A stretch of 64,000 nucleotides of DNA from Cephalotus follicularis (taxonomy: Eukaryota; Streptophyta; Magnoliopsida; Oxalidales; Cephalotaceae), in NCBI GenBank assembly GCA_001972305.1, contig BDDD01002647.1:195213-259212 (forward strand), given 5' to 3'. Within the stretch, counting starts at the first letter, position 1; each line of letters opens with the position of its first letter. Of this stretch, positions 58,501 through 64,000 are shown in pieces. A program made the translations under genes and the position numbers. The notes under the pieces are model-generated. The model saw only the letters and a list, made by a program, of their open reading frames with translations. It had not been told where the DNA came from and made no database searches.

Positions 58501-59194
58501 TTGTCCGTGGTGACATGATTGATTGACCGTATTGGTTTGTTTGTCCGTTGTGACATGTTTTACTGGATTGTGGGCCCGTTGAGGCATAACCGATGTATTG
58601 TCTAGTCCTTTGAGGACATAATTATGACTGGTCCGCTGAGGACATGACCGTGATTGTGTTGATGTAGCCCTAACGGGTTGCACCTGCACTATGGATATGT
58701 ATATATAGATACATATATGTATATACTGTTATATATATACCGTACTGCATCACTGTGCATTCATACATGACATGCATTATCATTGAAACCAAACTGTATT
58801 TATACTTAGCCGAGAGAGGACAAAGGCTAACCCCCTACAGTTTCAGATTGATTTCAGGTTGATGCAGCGGATTGTTACTGTTGAGCTCCGTGGAGCGAAT
58901 GGAGTTTTATGTTGTTTTACTTTTGAGAAATGTTAATGGATCATTGTAATAAATGAATCAATGTATTGATGTATATTGTTCACGCTCCGTTTGTGGGCAG
59001 TTAACTTTGATGATGTTTATTGTTGTAGCATGTAGTATGGGATGCATGTTACGTTATAATTCGGCTTATATTTAAATGCTTCCGCAAGATGTTAATGGTT
59101 ATGGAAAGTTTTAAATTTATGGTAATTTGCATAAGCCGGGTTTATATGTTGATTGCCACCACTATATATGTTGTTATGGGAACGGGGTGTAACA

Positions 59195-59965
59195 TCTAGT
59201 CACCCCCCGGATTCGTGTATTACCACGTCTATCAATCAGGGACCGAATAGCCAGTCGCTTTGTCCAGTCATCAACATATTTGTAGTGTTTCCCTCATCAT
59301 ACGTAGCTCCGATCAACTGTCTAGGGTTTGGATGAATGTCACCCCTAGATTTATTCTAAATATCTATGATCGCACTGAGACTATGACAGACCTCCCATGG
59401 AAACTACCCCGTCTCCGGTCCGTCTATAACTTAATCAGGATTTTAAGTCTGCAACGTACATAGATAAATAGAGCTAGTCACGCTCTGCCAGGGTGTGATG
59501 ATCCCCTGTTGCGCACTCGCTCATACATCTCAATGCAGCTTCCACAAGACCCAAAGACAACCTTTTTGCCAGCACGTGGCTAGTGCTGGGAAGGCGGAAA
59601 TCAAAGTCAAGCGGTCCCCACACAATGCATGCTAGCCGCTTAGGTCAAAGGAACATCGTAGGCGTGGACCTACTAGTCACCATAGACTATACACTACCGT
59701 GACCATAGGAACCCCTATTGACATGGGTATAGACTATCCAAATAGGGATCCTATTGGTAGGTCTGTTCAGCATCATGCAACCGTGCACGCACGCCATATT
59801 AGCTTTAGGATAAACACCGAATGGTCCATGAGATGATCAATCCTCCCTCCTTGGGAGCAAGCGTAATGTGGCAAGTCTTTATCACGGTTCTACAATGGCC
59901 CAAAGATTGTGAACCTATGACTTAGAACAAGTTTAGTCACAGGGAATAAGGATCTCAATCTCATT
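59195..59965 (-). mobile_element. 5' LTR of element H, segment 3 (outer end deleted)
   Basis: Matches 40975-41748 of the sister LTR and stops at AATCTCAT, about 220 bp before the LTR end. Confidence 0.85.
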
Positions 59966-60243
59966 TATGGTATTTTACCAGAAAATATTAAGGTCCGGGT
60001 CCCATTTTTCCGCGAATCGTGACGTTTATTAATCAGATTGCAACTAAAATAACCGTAATAATAATTCGAATATTGGGCTTTACTGTCGCGCATTAAAAAT
60101 AGGCTTTAATAGCCATTTTGGGCAACATAATTATGGCTTAAATGCGAAATGCCCTTTTATCACTCTAGGCCTCTATCGGTTTTATTAAGATCGTACACGC
60201 ACCAATTTCATACTAATTATTTATGAAATTCTGGGGCGTTACA
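59966..60243 (-). mobile_element. 5' LTR of element E, terminal part
   Basis: Matches about 32232-32509. It ends GGGGCGTTACA and is followed by TSD ACACT (60244-60248). Confidence 0.9.
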
Positions 60244-60248
60244 ACACT

Positions 60249-60471
60249 GAACTGGACCCACGTAGGAGACACTATTTGGATAGTTGTTATTCTCGTGTCA
60301 GTAGTGACTCCTATTTGTTGCGGTTGTGTATAAGTGTTAATCACTTAGCGAGTTCACAAACTCGTCTGATCCTTAGGCCTTAGAGACTGCTCTATATTGT
60401 ATGGAGACAGTTATGCTTTGATCTCCACCTTACCCAGTCCTTGCACAGGGCTAGCAATCGGGTGGTCTTTG
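60249..60471 (+). mobile_element. 3' LTR of copia element 2, second segment
   Basis: Continues the LTR from 26816 (GAACTGGACCC..., compare 19446 onward). It is interrupted at 60471 by element D; CTTTG (60467-60471) is the likely TSD, with its partner beyond the window. Confidence 0.9.
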
Positions 60472-61620
60472 TGTAATACCCCGCTAGTTCGTATGTGTGT
60501 TTACGGACTTTTTATGTGGTTGTGTTCGGGATTTTTAATTGTGTTTAATTTTAAAGTCCGGTTGCCCTATGTTTTGGACTTATGTGATTTGGGCTGACTG
60601 ATACCAGTCCAATTTTGGGTATGTTATGCTATGTTGGGTTTGGAGTTTTTATTTTATTTAATCAAAATTTTTTTTAATAAAACAATTCATTTCTATTTTT
60701 AAAATCCTTTTTAATCCATTTTAACTTATTTATTTTCTTTTAATTTATTTTCTTTTTCTTTCCTTTTTCCTTTTCTTTCTTCTTTCTTCTCTTCTTTCCT
60801 ATTTCCTTCTCCTTTCTCTCGAAGCCCTCCCTCTCCCTCATTAATTTTACTCGTTTGTAATCTTGTTTTCCTTTTCTAATCCCCTGAAATCCTCCCTCCT
60901 TCCCTTTAAAACAGATTTTTTGTCCCCTTTTTCCTTTTGTGAGTGCCATTACCGTTTTATATGTTGCCTTCATCTTTCTTGCAAGCCACTGCTGAATCCT
61001 GCCAGCGAGTCTGTGTAATCTGTTGTGCAATTGTTTCCTTAAGTCTGAATAGGTAATCTTAATCCTTTTGTTGTTCTTTGAGTTGAATTCAATTGGTTTG
61101 CTAAGTATGTCTTTGTATTGGTTTTTCTTTGGCCCCTGTTTTGTTTATAGCCGATTGTGATTTCGTGCTAGTGTTCCTTCTACTATTTTTCTGTGTTCTC
61201 TATACCATTACAGGTCAGTTAATTCATTCCTTTTTGTAATGGTTTTGCCGCAATGTTGTAATTTGAGTTTTATGCTCTTAATGTCCTTTGGTTTCGATCT
61301 CCTGTATAATTATATGTTCTGTCATGGCATTAGTAGGTTGTTAGCATGTTTTGTGCACCATGACTTGTCACAAACTGGTTTTATAACATCTGTAAATGAT
61401 TATGGACTGAGTCTGGACATATGAGCATGCATATCTTTTTGTCTTCTCCTTAAACTAAACCACTATCCAATTGTTTCTATGTCGATTATGTGTTTTTATG
61501 TCACATAAATGCCATACTATGTCATATAATTATGTCCATGTGTCTCTGGTTTAGTGTAGAGATCATTTGAACCACTTTCTGCATGAAATCGTCTAGTTCC
61601 TACTGTTCTGTCGTCGAGAA

Positions 61621-61826
61621 CAGTCGGTTGTTCCTGTGGACAGTCGGCTGGATTGGATGAACAGTCGACTGCCATATGAACATAGTCGACTGTCTTAGGT
61701 TGAGTAGTCGACTGGACCTATGAACCAGTCGACTGTCTGCATTCTGGTTTGAGTAGTCGACTGGACCTTATGAATAGTCGACTGCCAAGCTTCCCCAGTC
61801 GGCTGGTGCTCTGTAATAGTCGACTG
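61621..61826. repeat. GTCGAC palindrome array, dialect CAGTCGACTG (10 copies, LTR D)
   Basis: Starts are 61621, 61641, 61662, 61683, 61705, 61726, 61754, 61775, 61796 and 61817, with spacings 20, 21, 21, 22, 21, 28, 21, 21, 21. It ends GACTGTTTTGCCCAGAAATG. This is the most regular array in the window. Confidence 0.92.
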
Positions 61827-62425
61827 TTTTGCCCAGAAATGTACTATTTTCAACTGTTTTGCTCCGTTTGTTCCTCGAATCGATCTGAATCTTTTCCAAA
61901 CACTGTTAAGAGTCTGTTTAATGTTTCTGATGAGTCTTAGACTCTTATACGTATGATTTTGAATGCCTTTTTAGATTGTTGTGCTTCAAGTGTGATTCGT
62001 TTGAATCATCTATCCGTAAGTACTTTGTTAGCGCATAAGGTACGGATCTTCGTTTCTTGATACCCTCCTATCAGTTTTACTGTATTAAACAAAAGATATT
62101 TTACTTTATGATCATTGTACGGATTTTCTGTTCCTTGGCTATCTGATATTTCGAACTGAAAACTGTTTTGCTATGCTTCTTCGTCTATGAAATTGATAAT
62201 GTTTTTATGATTTTGAGACGTTTTGAAAATAAAGTTGGTTTGGACATTTTAAATGATTCCGACTTTATACATATGATATGAAATGATACGATATGTTATG
62301 AAATGTATGTTATGATACCGTTGTGAGCGGTTTTCCGATATGTTTTGTGAAAGCATATTTTACGTGATTTTAAATTGATTTCGATAAATCAATATTTTTG
62401 AAATAAATACTGAGTATTGTACCCA

Positions 62426-62445
62426 CCTATGGGGCGTACCGTAGG
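62426..62445 (+). repeat. CCTATGG/CCGTAGG hairpin (LTR D)
   Basis: CCTATGGGGCGTACCGTAGG, the group-2 hairpin with one wobble pair and a longer loop. TGGCACGGGGATGTGACAC follows. Confidence 0.65.
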
Positions 62446-62665
62446 CACCTCATGGGCCTGGCACGGGGATGTGACACTTCCGTAGCGGTGTGATTAGACT
62501 ATGGCGTCTCTGAGTGTATGAATAAATACCATGAGGTGGATTTATGGATCCGCTATGTATGATAGAGGCGTATGAATCGATTCTAGTTTATGATATGTGA
62601 TCTAGTGAATTATCAAATATGTGATCAGATGGTTGATCTGATATATGATATGTGAGAATTGACTT

Positions 62666-62681
62666 GTGTAGTGTCGTACAC
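62666..62681 (+). repeat. GTGTA/TACAC hairpin (LTR D)
   Basis: GTGTAGTGTCGTACAC, a perfect 5-bp stem at the same position as in L and C. Confidence 0.65.
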
Positions 62682-63340
62682 TTCAATTCTAGTGGGCATG
62701 TAGAATTAGCGCCTCCCTTGCCAAATTTATGTTATGTGATATGTATGTGACTCAGTATGATTTGTGATTTATAACCTATGATTTGTAAATGATTTTATGA
62801 AATGTTTCATAATTGTTTCGGAGGATATGAAATTGGTATTTGAATATGATTAAACTGTTTTAACTCTTTAAGATTTCTGTTACGATGTTCATTGAAATAT
62901 TACTGTTTTTAAATTATCGTTTACTGTTTTATTTCCCTTATCCGTACTGAGGTTTGCTCAGCCGTGTTTTGTTTTCCATGAGGCAGGTTTTCAGGAGCAG
63001 TGGGGGAAAGTGTGATTGAGTGATGACCACCCTATGTCTTTGGATCTCTAGAAGTGTCATCCCTATGTTATGTTTAGTGGTCATAAACACTGATGATTAT
63101 GTTTTTATGTTTTAAATTGGAACTAGATTATGTTTGAGTTTTTTCACAAATACTTAATATGTTAAATTGTTAAGTTTTAAATGTTAAGATAAGACTGCCA
63201 CGTTTTTGGCTAATAAAGTAATGTTATGATCAATTAAAGTTAAGTTTATGCTCAGATAAGCCATGTTATGATATGATGAGTTCTGGATGTATGTATATTG
63301 TCTTGTGACGACTCCCGCCGTCCGGGGGTGTTACAGATTG

Positions 63341-63352
63341 TGGTATCAGAGA
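63341..63352 (+). other. primer-binding site of element D
   Basis: TGGTATCAGAGA, initiator-Met type (last base differs), after a GATTG spacer following the LTR end at 63335. Confidence 0.85.
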
Positions 63353-63505
63353 ATTAGGTTTTGTTTCCTTAGAAGACCTAACTAGGTTTGACCTGTGAGA
63401 TTGGGTAGACACTGGGTTAGGCTTTTCTGTTATGGTTTTATGATATGTTTTCTGTTTTTGTTTTTATTCTTTGTGATGTTTTATGTTTTGGGTGCCTTTT
63501 CATAG

Positions 63506-64000
63506 ATGGCACGTACAAGGAACGTTGCTCAGAGGACTGTACCCGCTGAGGCTTGGGAAGTCAGAAATGAGCCGTCTATGGAGGAGTTGGTGCGTCAGGC
63601 GGTCGCTCAGGAGGTACGATGCGTGTTGAGTGAGCAGAATCATAATCAGGACTGTAGGGAGCCGGTTGTTGCTAACGATGCTCCAGCTGATGTCCATTTG
63701 GGAAGAGATGCTGGGGACAGGACTAACACGCCCACTTATATCTGGCTAGAGCGGTTCCAGAACCAGAGACCGCAGTCTTACAGCTCAGCTGTGACTCCTG
63801 TGGAGGCTGAGCACTGGACTGCTCATATGGATAAGATCTTTGATGTGCTTGGTTGCAATGATGAACATAAGATTAAGTTAGCTGTGTACAAGCTTGAGGG
63901 TGATGCTAAGAAATGGTGGAAAGCTGTGGTTTTGGCTAAGGGTGAAAACTATGCGGAAACTTTGACCTGGTCTGAGTTTTGCGAGGTCTTTTATCAACAG
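63506..64000 (+). CDS. gag of gypsy element D (N-terminal 165 codons, open at window end)
   Basis: The frame starts ATGGCACGTACAAGG, about 150 bases after the primer site, and has no stop through base 64000. It begins MARTRNVAQRT. After a variable acidic and Gln-rich region, the retrotransposon gag domain starts at about residue 95 (VEAEHWTAHMDKIFDVLGC, then KIKLAVYKLEGDAKKWWKAV, and TWSEFCEVFYQQ), with the conserved Trp and Phe/Tyr positions. Element B carries a broken relative with the same start. In the family, gag makes the cytoplasmic particle and is followed by protease, RT, RNase H and integrase. The intact frame suggests D is the youngest element here. The upstream GTCGAC array and hairpins are in its LTR. 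Confidence 0.85.
   Translation, partial: MARTRNVAQRTVPAEAWEVRNEPSMEELVRQAVAQEVRCVLSEQNHNQDCREPVVANDAPADVHLGRDAGDRTNTPTYIWLERFQNQRPQSYSSAVTPVEAEHWTAHMDKIFDVLGCNDEHKIKLAVYKLEGDAKKWWKAVVLAKGENYAETLTWSEFCEVFYQQ

Larger units (their letters stand above)
57062..58846 (+). other. candidate LTR intron-like module of K
   Basis: GTAACAG|GTAGGGG at 57062 and GGCTAACCCCCTACAGTTTCAG ending 58846, length 1785 bp. It encloses the type II palindrome array and the tandem hairpin array. Confidence 0.4.
54736..59194 (+). mobile_element. element K: tandem LTR-LTR derivative of the E family
   Basis: It consists of the last about 1.17 kb of one LTR (54736-55903) joined directly to a nearly complete LTR (55904-59194, 3291 bp) of the E family (TAACGCCCCGAATTTCATAAAT start). 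At the junction the first copy lacks its last 14 bases (AACGGGGTGTAACA) and the second lacks the initial TG. No interior remains. The left end is truncated. The right end GGGGTGTAACA is intact and adjoins H LTR sequence. Confidence 0.85.
39422..59965 (-). mobile_element. Ty1/copia element H (minus strand) with nested I, J and K
   Basis: Its LTRs end ...CAGGTTTCCAACA on the minus strand (plus-strand TGTTGGAAACC at 39422 and 48793). The interior contains decayed copia gag, integrase tail, RT and RNase H. The 5' LTR lacks about the first 220 bp on its outer side, and the flanking E LTR lacks about 250 bp, so a single deletion probably removed that junction and the TSD. Confidence 0.85.
26817..60243 (-). 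mobile_element. element E: gag-only LTR element, 33.4 kb with nested insertions
   Basis: Outer limits are fixed by TSD ACACT at 26812-26816 and 60244-60248. On the minus strand the LTR begins TGTAACGCCCC (60243 and 32509) and ends ACGGGGTGTGACA (35103 and 26817). The interior (32510-35102) has a primer site, a gag and no pol. The 3' LTR holds solo LTR F; the 5' LTR holds solo LTR G and the whole of copia H with its own insertions. Without insertions the LTRs are about 3.2 kb (3') and 2.96 kb (5', with a deletion beside H). Confidence 0.9.
60472..63335 (+). mobile_element. 5' LTR of gypsy element D (2864 bp)
   Basis: It begins TGTAATACCCC and ends GGGGGTGTTACA, five bases before the primer site. 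It has a pyrimidine-rich tract (60730-60920), a type I palindrome array (61621-61826), the CCTATGG hairpin (62426-62445), GTGTA/TACAC (62666-62681) and the GCTCAGCCG...GGCAGG block (62955-62990). No gene. Confidence 0.92.

Noticed and set aside
60740..61030. minus-strand Lys/Glu-rich frame of 96 codons
   Set aside because: Reverse of the pyrimidine-rich tract in LTR D; compositional.
61621..61826. CRISPR array (short palindromic repeats with unique spacers)
   Set aside because: The repeat is only 10 bp, spacers are about 11 bp, there are no cas genes, and the context is the LTR of a plant retrotransposon.
1..64000. host genes, tRNA or rRNA genes, telomere or centromere satellite
   Set aside because: None recognised on either strand; the long non-coding stretches are accounted for by LTRs and decayed element interiors.

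Overview
This window is plant repetitive DNA from what looks like an angiosperm with a large, transposon-rich nuclear genome. I see no host gene, tRNA, rRNA or snRNA. The evidence is plant-type Ty3/gypsy integrase with C-terminal chromodomain tails (Tekay/Del-like, with very long LTRs), Ty1/copia pol closely related across several copies, and initiator-Met-tRNA primer sites (TGGTATCAGAGC and variants). Many LTR boundaries are fixed by 5-bp target-site duplications (TSDs). Every coding region except the partial gag at the right edge is broken by stops, frameshifts or deletions.

Layout. (1) 1-4039: 3' end of chromovirus A (integrase/chromodomain, PPT, 2.77-kb 3' LTR), inserted in an LTR of element B. 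(2) 4040-9719: B on the minus strand, with a cut 3' LTR, a deleted gag-only interior and a 3.9-kb 5' LTR. B lies in the gag of copia element 1 (9720-10314, resuming 16289-16888). (3) 10315-16283: solo LTR A' (same family as A, TSD ATATG) carrying nested solo LTR C (10495-13699, TSD ATAAT). (4) 16889-19043: LTR fragment L. (5) 19044 to beyond the right edge: copia element 2 with 5' LTR, PBS, leader, decayed gag-pol and PPT. Its 3' LTR is split by a 33.4-kb insertion (26817-60243, TSD ACACT) and then by element D at 60472. (6) The 33.4-kb block is element E, a minus-strand gag-only LTR element. Its LTRs carry solo LTR F (TSD ACAAA), solo LTR G (TSD GTGAC) and minus-strand copia H (39422-59965). 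H in turn carries solo LTR I, deleted chromovirus J (TSD ACCAC) and the tandem-LTR derivative K. (7) 60472-64000: a probably recent gypsy element D with a 2.86-kb LTR, PBS and an open gag reading frame to the window end.

The non-coding content of the LTRs is the striking part. Members of both superfamilies carry arrays of a short palindrome with a GTCGAC core in three flank 'dialects' (CAGTCGACTG, GCGTCGACGC, GACRTCGACGYC), repeatedly spaced 20-22 bp apart, about two helical turns. One spacer motif, TTTGGGAAAG, is shared between a copia leader and gypsy LTRs. The LTRs also carry ordered small hairpins whose arms change in compensation between families, a tandem hairpin array in E/K, and a recurrent pair of splice-like signals (GTAGGGG donor, GGCTAACCCC...CAG acceptor) 1.26-1.8 kb apart. 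I infer a shared regulatory and RNA-structure toolkit. That is inference; the motifs, spacings and TSDs were read directly, by eye.
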